This document shows positions 10,120-19,187 of a DNA stretch of 44,541 nt, piece after piece; within the stretch, counting starts at the first letter, position 1, and every line of letters begins with the position of its first letter. The notes below the pieces were generated by a model that ran no database searches, had not been told where the DNA came from, and saw only the letters and a program-made list of their open reading frames with translations. The translations under genes and the position numbers were made by a program. This stretch comes from Bacteroidota bacterium (GTDB lineage Bacteria > Bacteroidota > Bacteroidia > CAILMK01): the NCBI GenBank assembly GCA_013288555.1, contig JABDBQ010000018.1:1-44541 (forward strand), in the 5' to 3' direction.

Positions 10120-10334
10120 TTAAAATCCAAAGACTGATCATAAACAAACAGAATAGATGTTTAGAATATTACTAATGACTGAATGTAAATGATTTATAAC
10201 AAAAAGGACAAAATAAAAAGAAACCTATCTTCTTTTTAGTCAAAAACGATACAACAATTTTAATAATTCCGACTTTTTATCCATAACTATCTCATTTACA
10301 GTATTTGTCTATTATAAGAGACGATGTTGTTTAG

Positions 10335-10349
10335 AATCCTCGTAGGATT
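10335..10349. repeat. Small hairpin
   Basis: AATCCT, a CGT loop, then AGGATT form a perfect 6-bp stem. It lies 30 bases from the larger hairpin at 10379-10410 in a 300-base gene-free gap (10123-10433) where I see nothing else. Confidence 0.35.
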
Positions 10350-10378
10350 AGCAGTGGGGATATCAATAAGCTTTAAAG

Positions 10379-10410
10379 ACGAAAGCCTGCTAAACTTAGC
10401 AGGCTTTCGT
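10379..10410 (-). terminator. Long hairpin downstream of the large T9SS cargo gene
   Basis: A perfect 15-bp inverted repeat (ACGAAAGCCTGCTAA / TTAGCAGGCTTTCGT, 2-base centre) starts 24 bases after the stop of the minus-strand gene. Neither side has a long T-run, so it could act as an RNA 3'-end stabiliser as much as a terminator. Confidence 0.6.
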
Positions 10411-10433
10411 AAATAAAAACAAATCAATAAGGA

Positions 10434-13400
10434 TTATTCTTTCATAAATCTTGTCACATAGCTATCTGTTTCACTATCAACTTTCAGAATATAGACCCCT
10501 TTGCTGAACCCAGAGGTATTGATTTTAGCAAGACCTGCATTAGGAATTTCAGTAACAACAGTATTCCCAAGCATATCAATTACAGTGATCCTGGAAATTG
10601 TTGACGATGAACTGATGTTTACAAAATCAGATGCCGGATTTGGGTAAACTGATATTTGGGTGTTAACATCAATTCCATTTTCAATACCTGAAGAATGAGC
10701 GAAATCAGAAGTGCTTCTAGGAATAAGTACATAGTCAGAAAGGAAAGGAGCCGCCGGATCGTTCTGACTTCCAATACCCGTTACATCAAAATATCCTGTT
10801 GGGGCTGAACTGTTTGCATAAAGGTTCGTTCCATTTGCAATAACAAGGGTTATAGTATTTGAAGTGCCGAATTGTGTGGCTTGCACAGTAATCAAACCGT
10901 TTACTGCTTTGGCAACATCCCATGAAGAAGGGGTGGTTAGCTTATATGTTTTCATGGTTACCAATTTCGATTCTGTTGCTTCGCCAAGTGTTGTAACAAC
11001 AACAGGTGAAATTGCTGAGCCACCACTTCTTTTGCTGATGGAGTCAATCAAAAATATAGTTAATCCATTTGATTGTGAAACCGTTCCTCTTAACACAACG
11101 CTGTCACCAACATTTGGGGTATATCCTCCGAAATTCGCGATACCAGCTACTGAAATACCACCCGTATTGTCTTGCACTGCAAAACCTTCTAATAATGAAG
11201 ATCCTGTAATATTCGGGCTTTGAACCACGCCTTTAAGGTAGCAATACAGGCCGATTGAATCTGCAACACCTGTAGTTGCATTATAGGGTTCAACCTGGGC
11301 AATAGTGTAAAGTTTTACTGGGATAGGTTGAATATCAGCAATAAATCTTGGCTCCAACTGATATCCGCTGGTATAAGGTGCAGAGGATTTATATTCTGAT
11401 TCAATACCAAATACATTAAAATTGCCTTTCGGTGCAGCAGTTCCAATAATGCCCGTAGCTGAAGTGATGTACAACTGGAATGTATCCGGGCCATTGGTTA
11501 CATTTACTGTATAAGATGTAGAACCAGACCATCCGCTGATAATATGTACATTTTTTATTTCAACAAGCTGTGATTCATATTTCTCACTCAATGCAGTTAA
11601 AACAGTAGGCGTTTCAAGCCATGTGCCTGCGGTTAATTTAGCGATAGTATCTACAGTATATTCCATAACACCATTATATTGATCAAGGTAACCATGAACA
11701 AGAATACTGTCACCTATTTTTGGGGTATAGTATTTTATACTGGAATTATAGATCGTAATAGCCCCTGTTGCATCAACTAACGAGAACTGCAGGTATGACT
11801 TACTGAAAGAAGGACTCATAACAACTCCTTTCAAATACCCTTTCGCTAAAGTAGTATTAGCAAGTGAGTCCGCTACACCAGTTGTGGAATTGAAAGGAGT
11901 TACCTGTGCAATTGTATAAAGAGGCTTAATTGGTATCAACTGAATATCAGCGATAAATCTTGGCTCCAACTGGTAACCTCCAATATAAGGTGAAGATGAT
12001 TTATATTGCGATTCAATTCCAAACACGTTGAAATTGCCTGCTGGTGCAGTGGTTCCAATAATACCTGTGGCGGAAGTGATATACAACTGGAATGTATCTG
12101 GCCCGTTGGTAACATTTACGGTATAAGATGTTGAACCGGACCACCCACTTATTATATGAACATTTTTGATTTCAACCAGATGTGATTCATAGGTTTCATT
12201 CATAGCCGTTATTACATTAGGTGTTTCAAGTTTAGTTCCTGCAGGAAGTACAATGATCGAATCTGTTGTATATTCTGTAACACCATTATACTGAGTCACA
12301 TATCCATGAGCAATAATGCTGTCTCCTACTGAAGGAGTATAGTATTTTACTGATGAGGAATAAATGGTTATTGCACCAGTGTTATCTACTAATGAGAACT
12401 GAAGATATGATTTGCTGAATGAAGGACTCATGACCACGCCTTTAATAAATCCTTTTGCTTTATTCAAAGAATCTGCAACTCCTGTAGTTAAATTCTGTGG
12501 ACGAACCTGTCCAATAGTATATAAAGGCTTTGAATTAGGAATCAACTGAATATCAGCTATAAACCTTGGCTCCAACTGGTATCCGCCGATATAAGGTGAA
12601 GAGGATTTATACTGCGATTCAATACCAAATACATTAAAGTTTCCAATTGGTATGGTAGTTCCGATAATGCTTGTAGCAGAGGTAATATACAACTGCAATG
12701 TGTCAGGACCATTGGTAACATTTACTGTAAGTGAAGAACCGGTTGTAGCCCACCCGCTGATAACATGAACATTTTTGAATTCTATCAGGTGAGATTCATT
12801 GGTTTCGCTCATAGCGCTAACCACAATTGGTGGTTCGATCTTATTGCCTGAATTGAGGAGGAAAACAGAATCTGTGGTGTATTCTGTTACACCATTATAC
12901 TGTGTAACATATCCATGTACTTCTATACTGTCTCCAACTGCAGGTGTATAGGTTTTCACTGCAGATGAGTAAATAGTTATGGCGCCTGTGCTGTCGCGGA
13001 GAGAGAACTGGAGATATGATTTGCTGAAAGAAGGACTTTCTACAACACCTTTCAGATAACCTTTAGCCTTATTCACAGAGTCGGCAACACCTGTGACAGG
13101 ATCCTGAACTCTAACCTGGCGTATTTTGTAAAGTGGTGTTCTCACATTTTTTGGCGGAGTGGTAATAAGTGTATCTCCTTCTACTGTGAAATTATCATAT
13201 CTATGATTGCCACTTGTGCCTGAGTTTGGCTTTGTTGTCCTTATTCTAAATATAAATTTATTACTATTATTTACTGCAGGATCAGCGCTAAGGTTTATGG
13301 ATATAAGATTAAAAGTGCCATTAACAATCGAATCCTGTGTTATGGATAATCCATTTTGCCTGTAGGTCTTACCACTGTCAACACTATAGTCAAATAATTC

Positions 13401-14504
13401 CCTTCCGCCGGCGGAACCAGTTGGTCCAAAGCTGGAAAGTTCAAGGGCGTATTTAATATTGATATTCTTATATTTTGTGGTTGGGAGATACCAATATAAT
13501 GCCATGCTATCAGATGGATTGCGAGCTCTTAAAGCATTGTTTCCTGTTGCTGCACCTTTCAGTCCTCCAAACCTTACATTGATGGTATCAGATGCATCAC
13601 CTGCTACATTGTCCCAATAAGTTGCATACTTTGACGATACTACATAGTAAGGAGCGTATAATACGAGTGCCTTTGTAGAATCGATAGAAGACCAGTTGGC
13701 ATGGATAGCTTTAATCAAAAGCGGGCTCCCTGCTTTGGTTGTCCCCGTGCTTAGATTGTTGAAATTCCAGTAATGGATTAATTTTTGCACAGGTGCAGCG
13801 ATGCTATCACCTTCCAATGTTACGTTATCAAAACGGTTATTTCCGCTTGTGCCAGAATTAGGTGTGCTGAATTTTATTCTGAAGATAAAATTTGCATTGT
13901 TGTTCACTGAAGCATCGTTAGCAAGAGAGACAGCGACAAGGTTCCAGGTCCCATTGTTAAATGAATCATCGGGGAAGGACAAACCACTGGTTTTCCAGGT
14001 GCTCCCACCATCTGTGCTATAATCAAAAGTTTCCTTTGCCGGTGCAGAACCTGTCGGACCAAAACTTGACTTCTCATTTGCAAACTTTATTGTAATATTT
14101 TTATACTTGGTTGTTGGTAAATTAAATAACAATTGCATACTATCACTCGGGTTTCGAACCCTTAATGCATTATTGCCTGCTGTGGCTCCTTTTGGGCCTC
14201 CAAATCTTACGTTAAAAGTATCTGAAGCATCTCCCGCCACATTATCCCAATATGTTTTATACAGAGCGGAAACCGTGTATGCCGGGGTATAAGAAATGGT
14301 TGCTTTCGTTGAATCAAGTGCACCCCAGTTTGCATGAATGGATTTAATTAAAGATGGACTGCCAGCAGCCGTGAGTCCTGTATTCAGGTTGTTGAAATTC
14401 CAGTAGTAAATGAGCTTTTGCTGGGCTAAGGTTTTAAAGCTAAAACCAGCGCACAAAAACACAATTAATACGTTCAATAAGAGTTTGTTTTTTGTTTTTT
14501 TCAT
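10434..14504 (-). CDS. Large modular T9SS type A cargo protein with duplicated beta-sandwich and four OB-like modules
   Basis: The product has 1356 residues from the ATG at 14502-14504, chosen because MKKTKNKLLLNVLIVFLCAG... with TLAQ at its end is a clean signal peptide. A start 23 codons upstream would bury it. Residues ~28-440 are two copies of a ~205-residue beta-sandwich-like unit (KLIYYWNFNNLNTG / KLIHYWNFNNLSTG). Residues ~455-1260 are four ~200-residue OB-like units (KGVVMSPSFSKSYLQFSLVD, VGDSIIAHGYVTQYNGVTEY), the last diverged. The end (~1280-1356) is a T9SS type A tail with ISVYPNPASDFVNIS and RFMKE at the terminus. It should be exported by Sec, crossed over the outer membrane by T9SS and anchored or released. 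The OB-like modules resemble those in the protein encoded at 16959, across a divergent promoter region. Function and ligand are unknown. Confidence 0.85.
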   Translation of the reverse strand: MKKTKNKLLLNVLIVFLCAGFSFKTLAQQKLIYYWNFNNLNTGLTAAGSPSLIKSIHANWGALDSTKATISYTPAYTVSALYKTYWDNVAGDASDTFNVRFGGPKGATAGNNALRVRNPSDSMQLLFNLPTTKYKNITIKFANEKSSFGPTGSAPAKETFDYSTDGGSTWKTSGLSFPDDSFNNGTWNLVAVSLANDASVNNNANFIFRIKFSTPNSGTSGNNRFDNVTLEGDSIAAPVQKLIHYWNFNNLSTGTTKAGSPLLIKAIHANWSSIDSTKALVLYAPYYVVSSKYATYWDNVAGDASDTINVRFGGLKGAATGNNALRARNPSDSMALYWYLPTTKYKNINIKYALELSSFGPTGSAGGRELFDYSVDSGKTYRQNGLSITQDSIVNGTFNLISINLSADPAVNNSNKFIFRIRTTKPNSGTSGNHRYDNFTVEGDTLITTPPKNVRTPLYKIRQVRVQDPVTGVADSVNKAKGYLKGVVESPSFSKSYLQFSLRDSTGAITIYSSAVKTYTPAVGDSIEVHGYVTQYNGVTEYTTDSVFLLNSGNKIEPPIVVSAMSETNESHLIEFKNVHVISGWATTGSSLTVNVTNGPDTLQLYITSATSIIGTTIPIGNFNVFGIESQYKSSSPYIGGYQLEPRFIADIQLIPNSKPLYTIGQVRPQNLTTGVADSLNKAKGFIKGVVMSPSFSKSYLQFSLVDNTGAITIYSSSVKYYTPSVGDSIIAHGYVTQYNGVTEYTTDSIIVLPAGTKLETPNVITAMNETYESHLVEIKNVHIISGWSGSTSYTVNVTNGPDTFQLYITSATGIIGTTAPAGNFNVFGIESQYKSSSPYIGGYQLEPRFIADIQLIPIKPLYTIAQVTPFNSTTGVADSLANTTLAKGYLKGVVMSPSFSKSYLQFSLVDATGAITIYNSSIKYYTPKIGDSILVHGYLDQYNGVMEYTVDTIAKLTAGTWLETPTVLTALSEKYESQLVEIKNVHIISGWSGSTSYTVNVTNGPDTFQLYITSATGIIGTAAPKGNFNVFGIESEYKSSAPYTSGYQLEPRFIADIQPIPVKLYTIAQVEPYNATTGVADSIGLYCYLKGVVQSPNITGSSLLEGFAVQDNTGGISVAGIANFGGYTPNVGDSVVLRGTVSQSNGLTIFLIDSISKRSGGSAISPVVVTTLGEATESKLVTMKTYKLTTPSSWDVAKAVNGLITVQATQFGTSNTITLVIANGTNLYANSSAPTGYFDVTGIGSQNDPAAPFLSDYVLIPRSTSDFAHSSGIENGIDVNTQISVYPNPASDFVNISSSSTISRITVIDMLGNTVVTEIPNAGLAKINTSGFSKGVYILKVDSETDSYVTRFMKE
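10720..13140 (-). repeat. Four tandem ~600-bp units encoding OB-like modules
   Basis: The units run approximately 13140-12545, 12535-11940, 11925-11330 and 11312-10720. Units 1-3 are very similar at both protein and DNA level. Unit 4 is diverged. Each begins with a Y-x-I-x-QV-x-P-like segment and ends with GGYQLEPRFIADIQ or a derivative. Confidence 0.8.
13150..14420 (-). repeat. Two tandem ~620-bp units encoding a beta-sandwich-like module
   Basis: The units at approximately 14420-13800 and 13790-13170 both encode YWNFNN, then VAGDASDT, then FGPTGSA, then PNSGTSGN in the same order. This indicates an internal duplication of one ~205-residue module. Confidence 0.75.
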
Positions 14505-14603
14505 ATAAATTGTTTTTAAGTTAATTGACCGATTTTGAGGATAAACCATGATTGAATTTTCGTGTGAAACCATAGAATTCGGACACCTCAGTTAAAACAG
14601 TTG

Positions 14604-14611
14604 CAAAGTTA
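14604..14611 (-). promoter_or_regulatory. -7 element of the large T9SS cargo gene
   Basis: The minus strand reads TAACTTTG, an exact TAnnTTTG, about 100 bases upstream of the ATG at 14504. It lies in the 394-base divergent intergenic region 14505-14898. Confidence 0.45.
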
Positions 14612-14847
14612 GTCCCGCCGTTACCTAACTAACATTAAATAATTGTTATATAATAAATAAGCAGTTATTAAGTTGAATGTTGAGACGCCCGATTGGTAAA
14701 ATATATTACAATATTATTACTCTGAAATTCCTCCTTTTACCGGCTAATCTCACCAAATGTTATACTATCATTAAGATATGATTAACAGATGTTTTATAAT
14801 TATTAATAACGTAACATAAATCTAATGAGTTGGGCAAACGTCATGGC

Positions 14848-14855
14848 TAATTTTG
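14848..14855 (+). promoter_or_regulatory. -7 element of the secreted-protein cluster
   Basis: TAATTTTG matches TAnnTTTG and lies 43 bases upstream of the TTG start at 14899. A TTG at 14830-14832 is a possible -33 box with 15-base spacing. This is the likely main promoter of the plus-strand cluster that follows. Confidence 0.45.
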
Positions 14856-14898
14856 CACCGTTGATGAATAGTAGAACAAACCCAAACACTGGTCTATC

Positions 14899-16935
14899 TT
14901 GTACAAATTTTTTGCAATATTTATTTTCATCTTCCCGGCTTATTTAAAGGCTCAGGATTCCTATCAGGAGAAAGTAACATCGGCTTGTAATATGGGGTTA
15001 ACCGTGGCAAATAATGGTCTGACCGGAAATTGCTTCAAAGGGAACTTTCTCCTCAACAATGCCCCATCATGTCAATACCCCAAAGGCTCGGGAATAGAAC
15101 ACCTTTTTGAGGGTGGATTATGGGTAGGTGCAATAGTTAATGGGCAGACTATAGTAACAACAGGGGCCGTTGATGATGCATCAGGATATTCTACCGGTAA
15201 GGCGGGTTTTGATTTTACATGTGCCGTTGGATCTCAGCTAACAGAGCGCTCAAGCCTGGTGAGCAGCCCTTTATATTCTACTGCAGCCATAAGCAACCAG
15301 GATTATGTATCTGACTTTACCGATACCAATCTTTTCGTACCTGGAACCAAAATCCCTATTCAGAATTATACAACCCCACTTGGCTTAAAAGTTCATTTTG
15401 AATCCTATAACTGGAACTATCCTTTCGCAAACAATTTTGTAATTCTTAACTACAATATTGTCAATTGCGGTAAAAACACACTGGACAGTGTTTATGTTGG
15501 TTATTGGTTTGATGGCGTAGTCCGTAATATAAATATCACTCCTCCCGGAGGAAGTGCTTTTTTTAATAAAGGAGGTAATGGGTATATCGATTCACTCAAT
15601 ATAGCTTATTGCTTTGATGCAATGGGAGATACAGCCTTTACCAGAAGTTATTTCGGGTTTAAATACCTCGGCTCACAAGACAAGTATGGTATCCATTCTT
15701 TAAAAGCTGACGGCACTAAAGTTTTTTTCAATGTATGGCAGTTTAACACTTCAACAGATCCTATTTATTTTTCGCCTACAAATACCGCTCAGAAGTATAA
15801 CAAACTAGCCGTTGGGCTGAACACGGTTACTGGTTTGGATTTTAATAATACTATCCTTCCCACCATCAGGCAATATGGCAACAGGGCAACATTGCTGTCC
15901 TCAGGTCCTTACAAACCTATGAAACCCGGAGATACTTTGAATGTGGTTTTTGCGATAGTTTGTGCTAAAATGACAGAGGATGGTCAATCTGTTCAAACTG
16001 ATGATCTGAAACAAAAAACGCAACTAATAACCGGGGCGCAATGGGCACAAAGGACTTATAATGGCCAGACCATAAATGGAAAGCTTACAAGGTACATTCT
16101 GCCAACTCCTCCGGATATCCCCCAGACAAAAATCATAGCCGGCGATCATAAAATAGATATTTACTGGACAAAGAATTCAGAAAACTCAATAAACGCCCTT
16201 ACGGGTAAAAAAGATTTTGAAGGCTATAAGATATATAAATCAAAATTTGGATTTGATGTTCAGGGAACTGCTGATGTATTGAGCAGCATGGAACTGGTAG
16301 CCCAATATGACCGGAGCGATGACAGTGTATTTTTTAATACAGGTTTTGATTCAGTAAAACTCGAAAAACCCGTGAAGTTTGATGGCGACACGGCTTTCTA
16401 TTATTACAGATACACAATAAATAATATTGAAAACGGCTGGCAAACAGCAGTTGGAGTTACAGCTTTTGATCAGGGTGACAAAAAAGATAGTTTACCATCA
16501 ATGGAAAGTGGTATTTCAACAAACCTGAAAAGAGTATTTCCCGGAACATTACCCAATACCGACATTAAAGCCAATGCACCTTATGTATATCCTGATCCGT
16601 ACTATGCAGGAGCGGAATGGGAAGGTAATCGTCCGTTTGAAGAGGACCGGAAGATTATTTTCGCAAATCTCCCTGCTCATTGTCTTATAAAAGTCTATAC
16701 CCCCGGGGGAGACCTGGTAAAAACGATACAACATACCCAGTATTATTCGGGCAGTGATATCAAATGGTTCCAGACCTTTTCAGATCCTGGAAGCACGGTT
16801 TTTAGCGGTGGAGAACATGCCTGGGACTTGTTGAGCGATGCCGATCAGATCATTGCAAGGGGCCTTTATGTTTTTTATGTCCAGGATTTGGAAACAGGAA
16901 AAGCAAATGAAGGTAAATTCATCATTATTAAATAA
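14899..16935 (+). CDS. Secreted protein with fibronectin-III-like and FlgD-like C-terminal domains
   Basis: The product has 678 residues. The start is a TTG giving MYKFFAIFIFIFPAYLKAQ, a good signal peptide. The frame is closed by a TAG at 14872 and holds no ATG between, so TTG is the only reasonable start. The central part is beta-rich and unrecognised. Residues ~410-520 look fibronectin-III-like (KIDIYWTKNSEN, FEGYKIYKSKFG). The C-terminus (YPDPYYAG..., LIKVYTPGGDLVKTI, ARGLYVFYVQDLETGK, ending GKFIIIK) resembles the FlgD-like/T9SS-related beta-sandwich seen on secreted Bacteroidota and Ignavibacteria proteins, though it lacks a classic NPF/NPA motif. It is first in a plus-strand cluster with a 23-base gap to the next gene. 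Role inferred: surface or secreted partner of the downstream outer-membrane genes. Confidence 0.7.
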   Translation: MYKFFAIFIFIFPAYLKAQDSYQEKVTSACNMGLTVANNGLTGNCFKGNFLLNNAPSCQYPKGSGIEHLFEGGLWVGAIVNGQTIVTTGAVDDASGYSTGKAGFDFTCAVGSQLTERSSLVSSPLYSTAAISNQDYVSDFTDTNLFVPGTKIPIQNYTTPLGLKVHFESYNWNYPFANNFVILNYNIVNCGKNTLDSVYVGYWFDGVVRNINITPPGGSAFFNKGGNGYIDSLNIAYCFDAMGDTAFTRSYFGFKYLGSQDKYGIHSLKADGTKVFFNVWQFNTSTDPIYFSPTNTAQKYNKLAVGLNTVTGLDFNNTILPTIRQYGNRATLLSSGPYKPMKPGDTLNVVFAIVCAKMTEDGQSVQTDDLKQKTQLITGAQWAQRTYNGQTINGKLTRYILPTPPDIPQTKIIAGDHKIDIYWTKNSENSINALTGKKDFEGYKIYKSKFGFDVQGTADVLSSMELVAQYDRSDDSVFFNTGFDSVKLEKPVKFDGDTAFYYYRYTINNIENGWQTAVGVTAFDQGDKKDSLPSMESGISTNLKRVFPGTLPNTDIKANAPYVYPDPYYAGAEWEGNRPFEEDRKIIFANLPAHCLIKVYTPGGDLVKTIQHTQYYSGSDIKWFQTFSDPGSTVFSGGEHAWDLLSDADQIIARGLYVFYVQDLETGKANEGKFIIIK

Positions 16936-16958
16936 TTATAAACTAAATACAAATCAAA

Positions 16959-19145
16959 ATGAAAACAAAATTTTTTACAATGCTAGTTGTTGGTTTTTTG
17001 TGCTGGACAGGAGCAAAAGCACAAACATATCCATTGGTTAAAATCCATGACATTGTATATATGAATCCTGACAGTCTTGCTGCCTGCAAGTTCAAGTGCG
17101 CGTACAATAACGACACCGTTCGGGTAAGAGGGATTTGCGTAATGGCAGGCAATCAATCTACTGCTTACCTGGATTCAAAAAACAATCCTACTACAAGAGA
17201 AGTTTATCTACAGGATGGCTGGGGTCCTAATAGTGGCATTGATGTATTTACAATTGGAAGCGGCACAAAAACTTCACCTCAGGATATTTTCACACTTATT
17301 CCGGGTGATTCAATCGAAGTAACGGGATTGATCTCTGTTTATGATGGACAGATCGAAATAGAACCAATCGTAAAAACTGCAGGAGGTGCTACATACACAC
17401 AAAATGTTAAGTTTCTGGGTTCATCCAGGCTGCCTAAATATAGTTCGATACATCTCGCACAACTTGTTGATAACAAATCAATAAACCAGCTGTCTACCGG
17501 TGAACAATGGGAAGGCACTTATGTGGAATTCAGAAATGTTACTGTTACATCTGTGCCAGTAAGCACAAGGACACAATTCACAATCGCCGATTCCGTTGGG
17601 AATGTTCTTACCGTATTTGACAGGTTTTATTATCAGCGTGATGGTATAAACGGAGACCTTTTTAAGGTACCACATGTGGGTGATGTATTTAAATCTATCA
17701 AAGGTGTCATATCTGCATATGCTACCACGGGGCCAAACTGTACGGCAGGTACATACGAATTATATCCATTTGACTCTACAGATTATGTTTATTCTCTTTC
17801 AGCTCCGCTTATTAATTCAGTAACACGTTCCCCTCAAGTACCGACAAGTGCCAGCAGTGTTACCATTACTGCAAATGTGACCGCATTTGGAACCCGTGGA
17901 ATTAAAAATGTAATACTCTACTATAAAACAGGTAGTGATACTTCCGTATTATCGGGTTATACATCAATAACCATGACAGCATCGGGAGCAAATTATACGG
18001 CTACAATTCCTCAGGAAGCCAATGGCACAGCAGTCAAGTATTGGGTTACTGCAGTAGATACCATTTCTAAAGCCCCACTGCGTTCTTACTTTCCAAACGT
18101 AAAAACGCCTGGTGTATCTCCTGTATTTTATATTGTAAGGGATTCAGGAATAACAATTTATGACCTGCAATTCAGGCCTATTGCGAGTGGTACTTCTCCT
18201 TATTTGGGTCAATCTGTGACTGTTACCGGCGTTGTAACGGCAAGCCTCGCTGATCTCGGCTACTTTTATATCCAACAACCAGGTTTAAATGCATGGGCAG
18301 GGATTAGCCTTACTGGCTCCACTTCACTTGCCAATTTTAAAACTGGTGACAATGTAGTTGTGACAGGAATTGTGAATGAAAGCAGCAACTATACTTCGCT
18401 TACAGTAATAAGTATTAGTCCCGGAGTTAAATTATATAAAATCACTCCAATTACCGTACTCGATACATTGCTTACAAGTGGCAACCTGGCCAACCGCAAG
18501 TATATGTCAATGTTGACAACTTTAAAATCAGCATCAGGTGGCAAAATGAAAGTAGTTCAAAAAAATGCAGACCCAACATACCCTAACGGTGGCTTTGGTG
18601 ACTTCCGTGTTGGCGAAAATGTTACTAAACCATTGATTGGGAATCGTGTAACTGCAGGAAACTACAGTTCCGGAGATCCTTCTTCAGAGGATTTCTCTTA
18701 TATCAACGATAGCTCTTTGTCAAAAAATCTTAAAGTTAAGAGCTGGAGAGTCATAGAAGTCGGAGATAATATGGACAGTATTACTGGAATTATGTTCTAT
18801 AATTTCAGCAACTACAAATTGCTGCCAAGGACCAATGCAGATGTTTACAACATTAATAATCCTGTGGCCGGTATTGAAAATATCAATTTATCTGATGGCA
18901 AAGTTCAGATTTATCCAAATCCAAGTAATGGTCTGATCCATATTGAGATGAATGGATATCAAAATAATGAGCAAGTTGCTGTTCATGTTTATGACCTGGC
19001 AGGTAGGAATGTATATTCAGGAATCATAAATAGTTCAGAGCCAGCATATGATTTAAACCTTAATATTAAACCGGGAGCTTATATCCTTACGCTCACATCG
19101 TCAAATGGTACTACTGGCGAGGCCAAACTTTTAATCAGCAAATAA
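16959..19145 (+). CDS. T9SS type A cargo protein with OB-like modules
   Basis: The product has 728 residues with the signal peptide MKTKFFTMLVVGFLCWTGAKAQ. Residues ~25-270 contain an OB-like/DUF5689-like domain (VRVRGICVMAGNQ, FTLIPGDSIEVTGLISVYDG). Residues ~280-390 are an Ig-like domain (SVTITANVTAFGTRGIKNVI, AVKYWVTAVD). Residues ~400-630 contain a second OB-like domain (GQSVTVTGVVTASL, GDNVVVTGIVNESSN). The tail (~645-728) has VQIYPNPSNGLIHIEM and ends TGEAKLLISK, a T9SS type A sorting domain. It should be displayed at the surface or released. The same OB-like theme occurs four times in the divergently transcribed gene at 10434-14504. OB folds in secreted proteins can bind nucleic acids or sugars, but I cannot tell which. 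A strong terminator follows its stop. Confidence 0.82.
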   Translation: MKTKFFTMLVVGFLCWTGAKAQTYPLVKIHDIVYMNPDSLAACKFKCAYNNDTVRVRGICVMAGNQSTAYLDSKNNPTTREVYLQDGWGPNSGIDVFTIGSGTKTSPQDIFTLIPGDSIEVTGLISVYDGQIEIEPIVKTAGGATYTQNVKFLGSSRLPKYSSIHLAQLVDNKSINQLSTGEQWEGTYVEFRNVTVTSVPVSTRTQFTIADSVGNVLTVFDRFYYQRDGINGDLFKVPHVGDVFKSIKGVISAYATTGPNCTAGTYELYPFDSTDYVYSLSAPLINSVTRSPQVPTSASSVTITANVTAFGTRGIKNVILYYKTGSDTSVLSGYTSITMTASGANYTATIPQEANGTAVKYWVTAVDTISKAPLRSYFPNVKTPGVSPVFYIVRDSGITIYDLQFRPIASGTSPYLGQSVTVTGVVTASLADLGYFYIQQPGLNAWAGISLTGSTSLANFKTGDNVVVTGIVNESSNYTSLTVISISPGVKLYKITPITVLDTLLTSGNLANRKYMSMLTTLKSASGGKMKVVQKNADPTYPNGGFGDFRVGENVTKPLIGNRVTAGNYSSGDPSSEDFSYINDSSLSKNLKVKSWRVIEVGDNMDSITGIMFYNFSNYKLLPRTNADVYNINNPVAGIENINLSDGKVQIYPNPSNGLIHIEMNGYQNNEQVAVHVYDLAGRNVYSGIINSSEPAYDLNLNIKPGAYILTLTSSNGTTGEAKLLISK

Positions 19146-19156
19146 TATTCTTTTTC

Positions 19157-19187
19157 AGGGCGGGGCATTTTGCTCCGCCCTTTTTTT
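19157..19187 (+). terminator. Strong terminator-like hairpin whose T-run touches the next start codon
   Basis: An AGGGCGGGGCA arm, a TTT-type loop and a TGCTCCGCCCT arm form a GC-rich stem at 19157-19181 with one mismatch, followed by a T-run at 19181-19187. The ATG of the lipoprotein gene begins at the very next base (19188). It may end the upstream transcript, act as an attenuator for the downstream operon, or occlude translation initiation. Confidence 0.8.

Noticed and set aside
9029-10140. Weak inverted similarity between the broken ends of kup and of the T9SS remnant (AAATAT-type strings near 9043 and 10120)
   Set aside because: It is only about ten AT-rich matching bases with gaps, not convincing as insertion-sequence terminal repeats.
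14505-14573. Earlier ATG (14573) for the large cargo gene
   Set aside because: It would put 23 residues, including charged ones, before a clean signal peptide.
19170-19187. Earlier TTG start for the lipoprotein gene
   Set aside because: It falls inside the terminator loop and stem and adds six residues before a good lipoprotein signal. The ATG at 19188 fits better.
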